From Sandaracinaceae bacterium (lineage in GTDB: Bacteria > Myxococcota_A > Polyangia > Polyangiales > JAFGIB01), in the NCBI GenBank assembly GCA_017881055.1, contig JADGRF010000080.1, forward strand, positions 1 through 38,221: a stretch of DNA of 38,221 nt, given 5' to 3'. Below the pieces are notes generated by a model that was not told where the DNA came from, did no database searches, and worked only from the letters and a program-made list of their open reading frames with translations. Below, in pieces: positions 30,643 to 38,221 of the stretch. Position 1 is the stretch's first letter; each line of letters begins with the position of its first letter. Made by a program: the position numbers and the translations under genes.

Positions 30643-31776
30643 TCAACCCAACTTCTTTCGGAAGCGCGACGCGGTAAGCACGACGAGCACGACCAGGAGC
30701 ACGATCAGCTGGTAGAATTCGCTCTGCACCTCGGCGAACGAAGCACCCTTGAGCGTGATGCCACGCACGATGCGCAGGAAGTGCGTGAGAGGAAGCACGC
30801 GCGAGATCCACTGCGCGGGCACGGGCATGCCCTCGTACGGAAACATGAACCCGCTCAGCAAGATGTTCGGCAGCAGAAAGAAGAATGACATCTGCATCGC
30901 CTGCTGCTGGGTCTGCGCGATCGTCGAGAAGAACAGCCCAATCGCGAGGTTCGCCGCGATGAACACCGACGCCAGGCCGTACAGAAGCGCCAGCGATCCC
31001 TGAATCGGTACGTGGAACACCACGCGTCCGAACGCCAGAATCAGCGACATCTGGATGTAGCCGATGGCGATGTACGGCAGGATCTTGCCGAGCACGAGCT
31101 CGATCCGTCCGACCGGCGACACGATCAGCTGCTCGAGCGTACCGCGCTCGCGCTCGCGCACGATCGCCATCGCGGTAAACATGATCATCGTCATGGTCAG
31201 GATCACGCCGACCAGGCCCGGCACGACGTAGATCGCGGTCTTGAGCTCGGGGTTGTACCAAGTGGTCGGCTCGATCGCGATCGGCTGTCCCAGCGCGCCG
31301 CGTCCGCTCTTCTCGACCTGCAGCGCGGATAGCTCGAGCGCACGCGCACCGACCAGGCCCACGGCGGTGTTGATCGCGCTGGCCACGGTCTGCGGATCGG
31401 AGCCGTCCACGACGAGCTGCGTCTTCACCGGTATTCCCGCGTGAATGTGCTCGCCGAAGCGCGGGGGAATCACGATGCCGACCTTGGCGCGGCCCGCACG
31501 CAGCGTGCGCGACATCTCTTCGTAGTCGCGCACGTGACCGAGCACGTCGTAGAAGCCGGTCGAGACCATGCTGTGGACGAGGTCGCGTGACTCGGCGCTC
31601 GAGTCTTGGTCGTAGACCACGGTCGGCATGTGCCGCACGTCGGTGTTGATCGCGTAGCCGAACAACAGGAGCTGCATGACCGGGATGCCGACCATCATGC
31701 CGAAGGTCAGGCGGTCGCGGCGCAGCTGCACCAGCTCTTTCCAGGCGATGGCGAGCAGACGGCGGAGGCCGCTCAT
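30643..31776 (-). CDS. ABC-2 type transporter permease
   Basis: The product is 377 aa. Topology is one N-terminal span, a large extracytoplasmic domain (residues about 45-170, YDQDSSAESRDLVHS, IPPRFGEHIHAG) and five C-terminal spans. This is the YhhJ/YbhR arrangement of multidrug exporter permeases. Only one permease is encoded, so a homodimer is expected. Start overlaps the ATPase stop by four bases (ATGA); the TetR gene follows three bases after the stop. Drug or toxin efflux fits the companion membrane fusion protein and TetR. Confidence 0.92.
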   Translation of the reverse strand: MSGLRRLLAIAWKELVQLRRDRLTFGMMVGIPVMQLLLFGYAINTDVRHMPTVVYDQDSSAESRDLVHSMVSTGFYDVLGHVRDYEEMSRTLRAGRAKVGIVIPPRFGEHIHAGIPVKTQLVVDGSDPQTVASAINTAVGLVGARALELSALQVEKSGRGALGQPIAIEPTTWYNPELKTAIYVVPGLVGVILTMTMIMFTAMAIVRERERGTLEQLIVSPVGRIELVLGKILPYIAIGYIQMSLILAFGRVVFHVPIQGSLALLYGLASVFIAANLAIGLFFSTIAQTQQQAMQMSFFFLLPNILLSGFMFPYEGMPVPAQWISRVLPLTHFLRIVRGITLKGASFAEVQSEFYQLIVLLVVLVVLTASRFRKKLG

Positions 31777-32771
31777 GCCGCTTGCTCCGCGGTCTCACGC
31801 AGCTTGTCGTCCTCGTGCACCATCGAGACAAAGGCGTCCTCGACGTTGGCGCGACCGAGCGACTGGCGATGCACCGCGACGCCGGCGTCGGCCAAGGTCT
31901 TCTGCACCACCGCATCAGGCTCGCTCACGCCGCGCATCGCGACACGCATGATGTGACCGAAGTGATTCACCTCTTCCACGCCCTGCACCTTGCGCAACAG
32001 CTCGGCCGCCTCGACGGCGCGGTCGACTTCCAGCTCCACGATCGAGAGGCCGCGCCGCTCCACGACGTCGGTCGGCGTGCCGGTTGCGAGCAGCTCGCCG
32101 CGGAAGATGAATGCGAGCCGATGACAGCGCTCGGCCTCGTCCATGTAGTGCGTGGTGACGAGCACGGTGGTGCCTTCGGCGGCGATGCGGTGGATCTGAT
32201 CCCAGAATTGGCGTCGACTCATCGGATCGACACCGGCGGTGGGCTCATCGAGGAACAGCAGGGGCGGGCGGTGGATCGTGGAGGACGCGAGCGCGACCCG
32301 CTGCTTCCAGCCGCCGGAGAGGGTGGCCGCGATCTGCTTGCGCCGGTCCGTCAGGCCCGAGGTCTTGATCACGTCGTCGATGCGGTCTTTGCGTGCGCGA
32401 CCCGTGAGGCCGTAGATGCTCGAGTAGAAGCGCAGGTTCTCCTCGACGGTCATGTCCTCGTACAGGCTGAAGCGCTGGGTCATGTAGCCGATGTTCTGCT
32501 TGATCTTCTCGCTCTCTTTGACGATGTCGAAGCCGACGACGCGACCCGTGCCGCCGCTTGGGTCGAGGATCCCGCACAGCATGCGAATCGTCGTGGACTT
32601 GCCCGCACCGTTCGGTCCGAGCACGCCGAAGATCTCACCACGCTCGACGCGCAGGGACACGTCCCGAACCGCCCACAGGTCGCCGAACTTGCGCTGCAGG
32701 TGTTCCGCGATGATTGCCGGCTCGCCTGTAGCGATGGGCGGCTGTACGGGCTCGTTCACGACCTCGCTCAC
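31773..32771 (-). CDS. ABC transporter ATP-binding protein
   Basis: The product is 332 aa. Walker A is GPNGAGKST (52-60), followed by a Q-loop (YMTQRFSLYEDMTV), the signature LSGGWKQRVALAS and Walker B LLFLDEPTAGVDP, then an H-loop VLVTTHYMDEAE. The C-terminal 90 residues form a regulatory extension common in ABC-2 exporters. A single nucleotide-binding domain is present (the E. coli YbhF protein has two), so the complex needs two copies. It overlaps the upstream MFP gene and the downstream permease gene by ATGA in both cases, indicating strict translational coupling. Confidence 0.95.
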   Translation of the reverse strand: MSEVVNEPVQPPIATGEPAIIAEHLQRKFGDLWAVRDVSLRVERGEIFGVLGPNGAGKSTTIRMLCGILDPSGGTGRVVGFDIVKESEKIKQNIGYMTQRFSLYEDMTVEENLRFYSSIYGLTGRARKDRIDDVIKTSGLTDRRKQIAATLSGGWKQRVALASSTIHRPPLLFLDEPTAGVDPMSRRQFWDQIHRIAAEGTTVLVTTHYMDEAERCHRLAFIFRGELLATGTPTDVVERRGLSIVELEVDRAVEAAELLRKVQGVEEVNHFGHIMRVAMRGVSEPDAVVQKTLADAGVAVHRQSLGRANVEDAFVSMVHEDDKLRETAEQAA

Positions 32772-33760
32772 GACTTCGCCCCCGCGGCTTCGTTCAGCGA
32801 CACGAACGCGGGGACGCCGCCGTGCAAGAGGTGCTTGGGATCGTCGACGCGCACGCGCACGCGCAGCACCAGGTTCGGTCGCTCGCCTTCGCTGAACAGA
32901 TAGCGCGGCGTGAACTCGGTCTTCGGAAACACGTATTCGACCTTGCTCGCGAGCGCGTGGTCCACACCGTCCACGCGCGTGCTCACGCTCATCCCGACCT
33001 GCACTTCGTGCACGCGACCCTGGGGTACGAACACGTCCACGTATGGATGCGACAGATCGGCGATCGTGACTGCGGGTGCGCCGGGTGTGACCATCTCGCC
33101 GGTCTTCACGTGCACGTCGATCACGTTTCCAGCTGCTGGGTTGACCAACGTGTAGCGCGTGAGCCGCGCGTCCTGGGCCGCGAGCGCGGCGGTGGCCGAC
33201 TGCACGCGCGCGAGCGCGGCCGCGATCTCGTCGCCGCGCGCACCCGAGCGCAGCGCCTTCAAGCGTTCCTCCAGCCCGCGGCGCCGTTCGACCGTGCTCT
33301 GCACTTCCGCGCTGGTGTTGTCGACGACGCTCTGCGCGAGCGCGCTCTGACTGACGAGCGTGGTCTCACGCGCCAGGTTCTTGCGCAGGATGTCTTCCTG
33401 CGATTGCAGCGAGGAGATGTCGGCCTGGGCCGCGCGAATCTCCTCCACGCGTGCGCCGGCCTTCAGCAAGCGCAGCTGCGCTTCGGCTGCAGCAAGATCC
33501 GCGGCGCGCAGATCGCGCATCGGCACTTCCAGCGTGTCGTCCAAACGCACCAAGGTCTTGCCGGCGCTCGCGTCCTGCCCGCGCTCCACGTTCACCGCGA
33601 GCACGCGTCCACCGAGCTCGAAGCCGATCGCCCGATCGTCGTACTCGACCACGCCCTGGAACGGCGCGAGTGGCTTGGCCGGCGCGGCATTGCAGCCGAG
33701 AGCCGCCGAAAGCACGAGAGCGGCCGGCCCAGGGAGCGCCAACACCCGGCAGCCTCTCAT
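32768..33760 (-). CDS. HlyD-type membrane fusion protein
   Basis: The product is 330 aa from ATG 33760. A signal peptide with lipobox LGC leads to the biotinyl-lipoyl-like half (GFELGGRVLAVNVERGQDASAGKTLVRLD). A long coiled-coil hairpin (residues about 85-190, LAAAEAQLRLLKAG...VERRRGLEERLKAL) follows, then the second lipoyl half (AAGNVIDVHVKTGEMVTPG) and a beta-barrel domain. It bridges the ABC permease to an outer-membrane duct. An in-frame ATG at 33778 lies inside the operator-like palindrome and is less likely. First gene of a four-gene operon; no outer-membrane factor gene is in the window. Confidence 0.92.
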   Translation of the reverse strand: MRGCRVLALPGPAALVLSAALGCNAAPAKPLAPFQGVVEYDDRAIGFELGGRVLAVNVERGQDASAGKTLVRLDDTLEVPMRDLRAADLAAAEAQLRLLKAGARVEEIRAAQADISSLQSQEDILRKNLARETTLVSQSALAQSVVDNTSAEVQSTVERRRGLEERLKALRSGARGDEIAAALARVQSATAALAAQDARLTRYTLVNPAAGNVIDVHVKTGEMVTPGAPAVTIADLSHPYVDVFVPQGRVHEVQVGMSVSTRVDGVDHALASKVEYVFPKTEFTPRYLFSEGERPNLVLRVRVRVDDPKHLLHGGVPAFVSLNEAAGAKS

Positions 33761-33771
33761 GATTTCATTCT

Positions 33772-33789
33772 TTATCATTCGTATGATAA
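33772..33789. promoter_or_regulatory. 18-bp palindrome, candidate TetR operator
   Basis: TTATCAT-TCGT-ATGATAA is a perfect inverted repeat of 7-bp arms around a 4-bp centre, directly before the first gene of the efflux operon and in an AT-rich island in otherwise GC-rich DNA. Size and position fit a TetR dimer site that would block the promoter. The divergent gene starts at 33886, about 100 bases away, and might also be affected. Confidence 0.6.
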
Positions 33790-33885
33790 TAAGCGCGCGG
33801 TCGATTCTGACAAGCGCATTCTGCGCGTTCTGCAGAAAGCCGAAGCATCCCGGCCAGTTGCGTTACGATCACCGGCCGAAGACGC

Positions 33886-36018
33886 ATGCGCGCCGCCCTC
33901 CCTCTGCTCGGCCTCCTGGCGCTCGCGTCCGCGGGCTACGGCTTTCTCTGCCGGCCTGGGGTCACGCCGTACTCGATTCATTCCGATGCGGTCGCGTACT
34001 CGCTCGGAGCGAAAGAAGCGCTGCACCACGCGCTGGTCGCTCATCAGAGCCTACCGTTTTGGCAGTCGAGCCAGATGTCCGGTGGGCCTGCACTCACCAA
34101 TCCGCAGGCGCTGTACTTCCACCCGCTTCACATCTTGTTCTATTTGTTGCCGCCATCAGCGGCATTGGGTCCGACGTTCTTCCTAAGCTTTCTGCTGGCG
34201 GGCACGTTCTTCTTCGCGCTGGCGCGCGCGCTCGAGCTCGACACGCTGTCGGCGTTCGTCGTGGGCGTGCTTGGCATGTTCAACTTCAAGTTGCTCTTGG
34301 CCGCGTACGCCGGTTGGCTGCCCATTCTGCCGAGCATCGTGCTCTCACCGCTGCTTGCGCTCGCGCTCTTGCGCGTCGCGAAGCGTCCCGGCCTCGCGTC
34401 CGGTGTGCTCTTCGCGATCACGGTCGGCCTGTGCCTGCACTCGGGCCACATCCAGATCGTGTACTACACGAGCGTGTTATGCCTGCTCGGCCTGCTGGGC
34501 TCGGCGGTCGGTTGGCTGCGCAACGGTCAGTTGCAGCATCTGAGCCAGGTCGTGCTCACGGCGGTTCTCGGCGCAGGTCTCGGGCTCGGCCTGTCGGCGT
34601 ATTTGGTGATTCCGATCTTCTCCGAGCTAACGCTGATGTCGCGCAGCCAAGCCACGTACCAGTTCTTTCTGTCCGGACATGCGAGCACGCTCACGCACCT
34701 GCTCACGTTCCTGTCACCCGAGGCACTCGGCAGCCCGCTCGACGGGAGCTACCCCGCGATCGAGCTGTGGGAGGACGACGCGTACTTCGGCCTCGTCCCG
34801 TTGCTGCTCGCGCTGTTCGGCATGTTCGCGAGCGAACGGAAGCAGCTAGCGCGCCCGCTCACCGTCGCGTTCTTCGCGAGCATCGTGTTGGCGTTCGATA
34901 CGCCGCTCTTGCACGCCGCGTGGTGGCTCGTTCCCGGCATGCGGCTCTTTCACTGCCCGTCGCGGCTGCTCTTTCTCACGTCGCTGATCGGCATCGTGCT
35001 TTCGGGGCTGGGCTTTTCCGCCGTGCTCGCGCGCTTCCCCGATCCTCGCGCCCGCAGCATGTTCGCGGTGTGCGTAGTGCTCGCGGTGGTCATACCAGGC
35101 AGCCACTACGCGCGCAGATACTTGGAGGTGAAGCCGAGCCACGAGGTGTTGCCGGCGCCCGAGTACGCGGCGCTGCTCGGGCACGACCACTCGCTGTTTC
35201 GCGTGGCGCCGCTCGGCCGCGACACGATCAACTACGGCTGGGCAGCGCACCTCGGCCTGTCGCTCGTGACCGGCTACGAACCGTACAGCTTTCGCGCCTA
35301 CCATCGCTACTTCGACGTGCTCACGACGGGTTCGTCCGCGAGTGATCTGCCGAGCGCGTGGCTCGATCTGCAGCGGCTCTCGCGCCCCGATCTACTCGAA
35401 GCGCTGAACGTGAAATATCTGGTCGCGCAGGTACCGCTGCACTTCCCGGATGACCGCTTCGAAGCGCTCCCGCCGCTGCCCGATCAGCCCATCTTCACGT
35501 TCTACGACGGCCTGCGTCGCGGGCCGCTGTACGTGTACCGACATCGTCATCCGCTCGGTCGCGCGTTCTTCGTGAGCGACGTGATCGCCGTGCCCGACGA
35601 AGCTGCCGCATTGAAGACACTCGAGCGCCGGCCGATCACGGGCCTCGCCATCGTGCAGGGCTCCATTCAGCAAGTTGGCCCAGCGAGTACCGCGGAAAGC
35701 CCGGGCGACCGCGTACAGGTGACTGGAGTAGCACCCGGTCAGCTGCAACTTACGCTCACGAACGCGCGCCGTCGTTTCCTCGTCATCAGCGAAGTCTGGC
35801 ACCCCGGCTGGACGGCCACCCTCGATGGCCCGCCGCTCCCTCTACGCCGCACCGACTACGCCCTGCTCGGCGCATGGATCCCTGCCGGCCAGCACACGCT
35901 ACAGCTGACGTTCCGCCCACTGCACTGGACCCTAGCGCGCAACCTCACACTAGCCGCGCTCCTGATTCTCCTAGCCGCCAGCATCCTCGCCTGGCGGCGC
36001 CGCGCAACCCTCACCTAA
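33886..36018 (+). CDS. YfhO-like multi-pass membrane protein
   Basis: The product is 710 aa. About 10-12 hydrophobic spans fill residues 1-430 (GVTPYSIHSDAVAYS early loop; LGPTFFLSFLLAGTFFFALARAL; VYYTSVLCLLGLLGSAV). A soluble extracytoplasmic domain follows (residues about 440-680, including FVSDVIAVPDEAAALKTLE and VQVTGVAPGQLQLTLTNARRRFLVISEVWHPGWTATLDG), then a final span and a basic tail RRR. The loop ending PGW and the distribution fit the YfhO family, GT-C-like proteins linked to lipid-linked sugar transfer. Upstream promoters are shared with the efflux operon gap. Substrate is unknown. Confidence 0.88.
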   Translation: MRAALPLLGLLALASAGYGFLCRPGVTPYSIHSDAVAYSLGAKEALHHALVAHQSLPFWQSSQMSGGPALTNPQALYFHPLHILFYLLPPSAALGPTFFLSFLLAGTFFFALARALELDTLSAFVVGVLGMFNFKLLLAAYAGWLPILPSIVLSPLLALALLRVAKRPGLASGVLFAITVGLCLHSGHIQIVYYTSVLCLLGLLGSAVGWLRNGQLQHLSQVVLTAVLGAGLGLGLSAYLVIPIFSELTLMSRSQATYQFFLSGHASTLTHLLTFLSPEALGSPLDGSYPAIELWEDDAYFGLVPLLLALFGMFASERKQLARPLTVAFFASIVLAFDTPLLHAAWWLVPGMRLFHCPSRLLFLTSLIGIVLSGLGFSAVLARFPDPRARSMFAVCVVLAVVIPGSHYARRYLEVKPSHEVLPAPEYAALLGHDHSLFRVAPLGRDTINYGWAAHLGLSLVTGYEPYSFRAYHRYFDVLTTGSSASDLPSAWLDLQRLSRPDLLEALNVKYLVAQVPLHFPDDRFEALPPLPDQPIFTFYDGLRRGPLYVYRHRHPLGRAFFVSDVIAVPDEAAALKTLERRPITGLAIVQGSIQQVGPASTAESPGDRVQVTGVAPGQLQLTLTNARRRFLVISEVWHPGWTATLDGPPLPLRRTDYALLGAWIPAGQHTLQLTFRPLHWTLARNLTLAALLILLAASILAWRRRATLT

Positions 36019-36024
36019 CGCGAA

Positions 36025-36190
36025 ACGGTGCTCGATGGCGTGCGAGCCGCAAGCGAGGCGCCTTCGTTTTCGAGGAGCGCGCGCAGCGAACTTTCCGTCC
36101 GTGAGCACGCACCGCAGAACTGAGTTGTGGTTAACGCCAAACCAAGCGGCGGATCGCGCTGCAACCTTTCGTCTGCAAGCTTGTGACACC
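36025..36190 (-). repeat. Dispersed repeat, copy B (reverse)
   Basis: This is the reverse-orientation partner of the repeat at 8572-8770; cores are 36137-36158 (22 bp identical) and 36071-36120 (about 45 of 50). It begins just after the YfhO gene stop, as copy A follows a gene stop. The two strong hairpins of copy A are not kept: the first stem is reduced to a few bases and the second is lost. The copies thus share conserved cores but differ in the variable hairpin segments. The minus-strand open frame over it is not convincing coding. Confidence 0.78.
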
Positions 36191-36313
36191 CGAAGGGTGT
36201 CGACGCCGGGAGTCTCAAGTAGTCACCGATTCAGCGGCTGTGCCCGTGCTGGATTCGCGCGGCCATTTATGCTCAGATGCCGCGCTGCTACCTCCAGCCG
36301 AAATGAAGAACCA

Positions 36314-36865
36314 ATGACACAGAAGTTTGTTGGCCTATGGTTGTGTCTGGGTCTGAGTGTCGCGTGCATCTTGGCGTCGAGCGCCTGCAGCTCGGGTCAT
36401 GAGACGCGCTCTTTCAATGGCGCGGGTGGCGCCGGAGCGGGCGGCGGCAGCGGCGGCTCCTCGGCCTCGACCGGTGGCACAGGAGGCGCTGCGGCCACAG
36501 GAGGTGCTGGCGGCGGCGTTGGCGGCACGGGCGGTGCTGGCGGCACGGGCGGTGCTGGCGGCACGGGCGGTGCTGGCGGCACGGGCGGTGTTGGCGGCAC
36601 GGGCGGTGTTGGCGGCACGGGCGGTGCTGGCGGCACGGGCGGTGCTGGCGGCACGGGTGGTGCTGGCGGCACGGGTGGTGCTGGCGGGCTCGAGCTCGGG
36701 TGCACTCAATCCGGCGGCACGGTCACGACTCACACTTGTTGCTTTGCCTCGGACTTTCCGCAGACCTGCCTGCCCGGCGCCTGCGGCTGCGCTCCGCCTG
36801 GGCACGACGTGAAGTACTGTGAGTGCGCGGGCGCTAAGTGTTGGGACGGAGCGACCTGCAAGTAG
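36314..36865 (+). CDS. Lipoprotein with (GGTGGA)n spacer and Cys-rich C-terminal domain
   Basis: The product is 183 aa from ATG 36314. The lipobox is SSAC. Residues about 35-125 are Gly/Ala/Thr with nine exact six-residue units of GGTGGA or GGTGGV. The final 58 residues are a compact Cys-rich domain: CTQSGG, HTCCFASDFPQTC, ACGCAPP, YCECAGAKC and a last C before the stop. Ten cysteines suggest several disulfides. The pattern resembles small Cys-rich domains of secreted Polyangia proteins but I cannot give a name. The long spacer should hold the domain away from the membrane. Function unknown. Confidence 0.8.
   Translation: MTQKFVGLWLCLGLSVACILASSACSSGHETRSFNGAGGAGAGGGSGGSSASTGGTGGAAATGGAGGGVGGTGGAGGTGGAGGTGGAGGTGGVGGTGGVGGTGGAGGTGGAGGTGGAGGTGGAGGLELGCTQSGGTVTTHTCCFASDFPQTCLPGACGCAPPGHDVKYCECAGAKCWDGATCK
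36521..36682 (+). repeat. Nine 18-bp coding repeats
   Basis: The unit GGCGGCACGGGCGGTGCT recurs nine times without gap; differences are T-for-C changes, some silent, and two Ala-to-Val changes. The repeats are in frame, so copy number can change by slippage without frameshift. Confidence 0.9.
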
Positions 36866-36893
36866 CCCCGGTCGCGGCCGCCGACGCGGCTAG

Positions 36894-37062
36894 CTAGGGG
36901 CTGTCCCTGATTGTCGCTCACAGTCGCATTTCGGCCGCTTTTTCACGGATATCCGCGCGAAGACCCTCGAAATAGCACGGGCTATGCCCGCAGTTTTCGC
37001 GCGAAGCTGCGCGAAAACTTGACTCAAACTGCTCCGCTCGGACAATCAGGGACAGCCCCTAG
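36894..37062. mobile_element. MITE-like element with 22-bp perfect terminal inverted repeats
   Basis: The arms at 36894-36915 and 37041-37062 are perfect inverted repeats (left arm starts CTAGGGGCTGTCCCTG). Outermost is the palindrome CTAG, which could also be a 4-bp target duplication. The 125-base interior holds no open frame of note. It contains a perfect 11-bp hairpin (36992-37002 with 37009-37019, loop GAAGCT) and a smaller ATAGC/GCTAT hairpin. Size, ends and lack of coding fit a non-autonomous miniature transposable element or a structured RNA. Confidence 0.65.
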
Positions 37063-37372
37063 AGCTGAATGAAAGTCACGGCGCTCGTTTTGGAGTTGGC
37101 AATCCCAAGTCCGCGAAGCGCGTCGGCGCTGCCGGCAAGCGCTTTGCACGACGCTACTCCTGGCCTGCAACCGCGTCAGCGGAGCTCCCGCAGGTGGATG
37201 AGCTACCAGCGGTCGTCCCACGTGATCAGCACGCGCACTTCCAGTTGGCGAAGCTGCCTCCCAACCCACGGCCCGGTTCAGGATCCAACACCTTTAGGCA
37301 TCGCCCGCTCTCGCCATTGAACGAGGTGAAAGGTGCTAGCGAGTATTCACTGCAATGATAGGCTGTCGGCCT
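37063..37372. other. Intergenic region between the MITE-like element and the fucosidase gene
   Basis: No convincing gene lies here. On the minus strand, bases 37226-37330 encode SGRCLKVLDPEPG and FANWKCAC, which weakly recalls one ricin-type lectin repeat, but no start, signal or second repeat is seen. The promoter of the following gene should lie in the last 100 bases. Confidence 0.4.
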
Positions 37373-38221
37373 ATGTGGATGCGTTGCAGCGTGCTCTGGG
37401 TTTCTGCCTTGGTTTTCATCTGGGTTGCCATGTCCGGCTGTTCGAGCCCGACCCCAAACTCTTCGGGAGGTGCAGGTCACGCAGGGATTGGCTCGGGTGG
37501 TGTCAGTTCGAGTGGAACGGGTGGCTTGGGCGGCACGGCGGGCAATGGAGGGGTTCCGTCCGTGGGCGGTGCTGGCGGTGGCAGCGGTGGCGCATCGGGC
37601 GCGGGCGGAAGCCCCGCCATGGATCCGGGCAAGGTCCTGCTCGACGCCAAACCGATGCCGGTGGGTGGCGCATCCAAAGTGAACGATGCCGCGGCCATGG
37701 ACGGGTCCTCCGTGGGGCTCGGCGCCGCTGGGCAAGGCGCGCTGCTGATGGCAGTGCCGGCGGCGAGCAGACTCGCCATCCACTATGCGTCCGTTTCGGT
37801 CGGCACGATCAGCGTGGTCGTCAACGACACCCCACCCCGCAAGGTGAACGTGCACTCCTCGGGCGCTCTCACTGGGTCTTTTCTATACGCCATCATCGAC
37901 GTTGCGATTCCGGCGAATGCCACGCTGACCATCACGTACTCGAACGGCGATGTCGCGGTGAACATCGATCGTCTGATCATCGGTGATGGCAACTTGGGCG
38001 GCATGCCGCCGGATATTTGGAACCTCTCGCCACTGAAAGTAGCGGCAGGACCATACACCGCCGATTGGCAGGCGCTGAGTCTCGCGTATGCGACCCCAGA
38101 ATGGTGGCGGGAAGCCAAGCTCGGCGCGTGGGCGCACTGGGATCCTCAGTCAATGCCCGAGCAAGGCGACTGGTATGCGCGCAAGATGTATCAGGAGGGT
38201 GATTCGGTTTACACCTACCAC
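37373..38221 (+). CDS. Alpha-L-fucosidase (GH29) lipoprotein, 5' part
   Basis: The frame is open from ATG 37373 through the window end (283 codons), so the protein is truncated here. A lipobox MSGC (C23) is followed by a Gly/Ser/Ala spacer (residues about 25-83). Next comes a beta-sandwich domain resembling carbohydrate-binding modules (residues about 87-205, LLDAKPMPVGG, LTITYSNGDVAVNIDRLIIGDG). From about residue 243 the start of a GH29 catalytic domain appears: PEWWREAKLGAWAHWDPQSMPEQGDWYARKMY, split here from the open end. In the family these retaining enzymes release terminal L-fucose. The catalytic nucleophile and acid/base lie beyond the window. The usual FGIFIHWG is changed to LGAWAHWD, so activity needs confirmation. 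Confidence 0.82.
   Translation, partial: MWMRCSVLWVSALVFIWVAMSGCSSPTPNSSGGAGHAGIGSGGVSSSGTGGLGGTAGNGGVPSVGGAGGGSGGASGAGGSPAMDPGKVLLDAKPMPVGGASKVNDAAAMDGSSVGLGAAGQGALLMAVPAASRLAIHYASVSVGTISVVVNDTPPRKVNVHSSGALTGSFLYAIIDVAIPANATLTITYSNGDVAVNIDRLIIGDGNLGGMPPDIWNLSPLKVAAGPYTADWQALSLAYATPEWWREAKLGAWAHWDPQSMPEQGDWYARKMYQEGDSVYTYH

Noticed and set aside
37226-37330. Minus-strand SGRCLKVLD...NWKC fragment resembling a ricin-type lectin repeat
   Set aside because: Only one weak partial repeat, with no start, signal peptide or second motif. At most a decayed remnant.

Overview
The window looks like chromosomal DNA of a GC-rich, secretion-heavy myxobacterium, most likely the Polyangiales/Nannocystales side of Myxococcota. 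The grounds are a very high G+C third codon position, many lipoproteins with Gly/Ser/Ala-rich spacers after the lipobox cysteine, a MYXO-CTERM-like C-terminal anchor (GCSV, then a membrane segment, then an Arg tail), a giant array of Myxococcus-type DUF4215 cysteine repeats, Tat-exported hydrolases and oxidases, and an ECF sigma operon with unfamiliar partners. No tRNA, rRNA, CRISPR array, phage module or intact transposase was seen.

Layout. 1-2.9 kb: the end of an unidentified gene, a small hypothetical protein, a lipoprotein fusing a c-type haem motif to a PHM-like copper monooxygenase, and a small helical protein ending in a 29-bp triplication. 2.9-4.35 kb: an SDR dehydrogenase next to a decapitated GMC oxidoreductase. 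4.4-8.6 kb: an envelope cluster of DUF3570 barrel, unknown barrel-like protein, DUF4266 lipoprotein and DsbD-type reductase. 8.8-10.9 kb: a minus-strand operon of a DUF2271 lipoprotein and two proteins with haem-like CxxCH/CX4CH motifs. Together 4.4-10.9 kb reads as an extracytoplasmic redox module; the DUF2271 protein carries a sequence resembling the ApbE flavinylation site, but no ApbE gene is in the window. 11.1-13.9 kb: secreted protein, ECF sigma factor, membrane protein and Kazal lipoprotein, probably one operon. 14-17.7 kb: convergent Tat-exported PhoD phosphatase and flavin amine oxidase.

17.8-25.3 kb is one 2489-codon minus-strand gene for a surface lipoprotein with 51 DUF4215-type repeats, two C-type-lectin-like domains and four copies of an unrecognised ~115-residue domain. 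All four copies sit at the same point inside a DUF4215 repeat. This is the most unusual item in the window.

25.6-27.9 kb: MFS transporter, nitroreductase and a stand-alone carrier protein. 28-29.9 kb: Ig-like lipoprotein and zinc-ribbon metallopeptidase. 30-33.8 kb: a tightly packed efflux operon (membrane fusion protein, ABC ATPase, ABC-2 permease, TetR) with an 18-bp palindrome at its head. 33.9-36 kb: a YfhO-like multi-pass membrane protein. 36.3 kb to the end: a Gly-repeat lipoprotein with a Cys-rich tail, a MITE-like element with 22-bp terminal inverted repeats, and the 5' part of a lipoprotein alpha-L-fucosidase (GH29) that runs off the window. A second dispersed repeat family has two inverted copies, at 8.6 kb and 36.1 kb.
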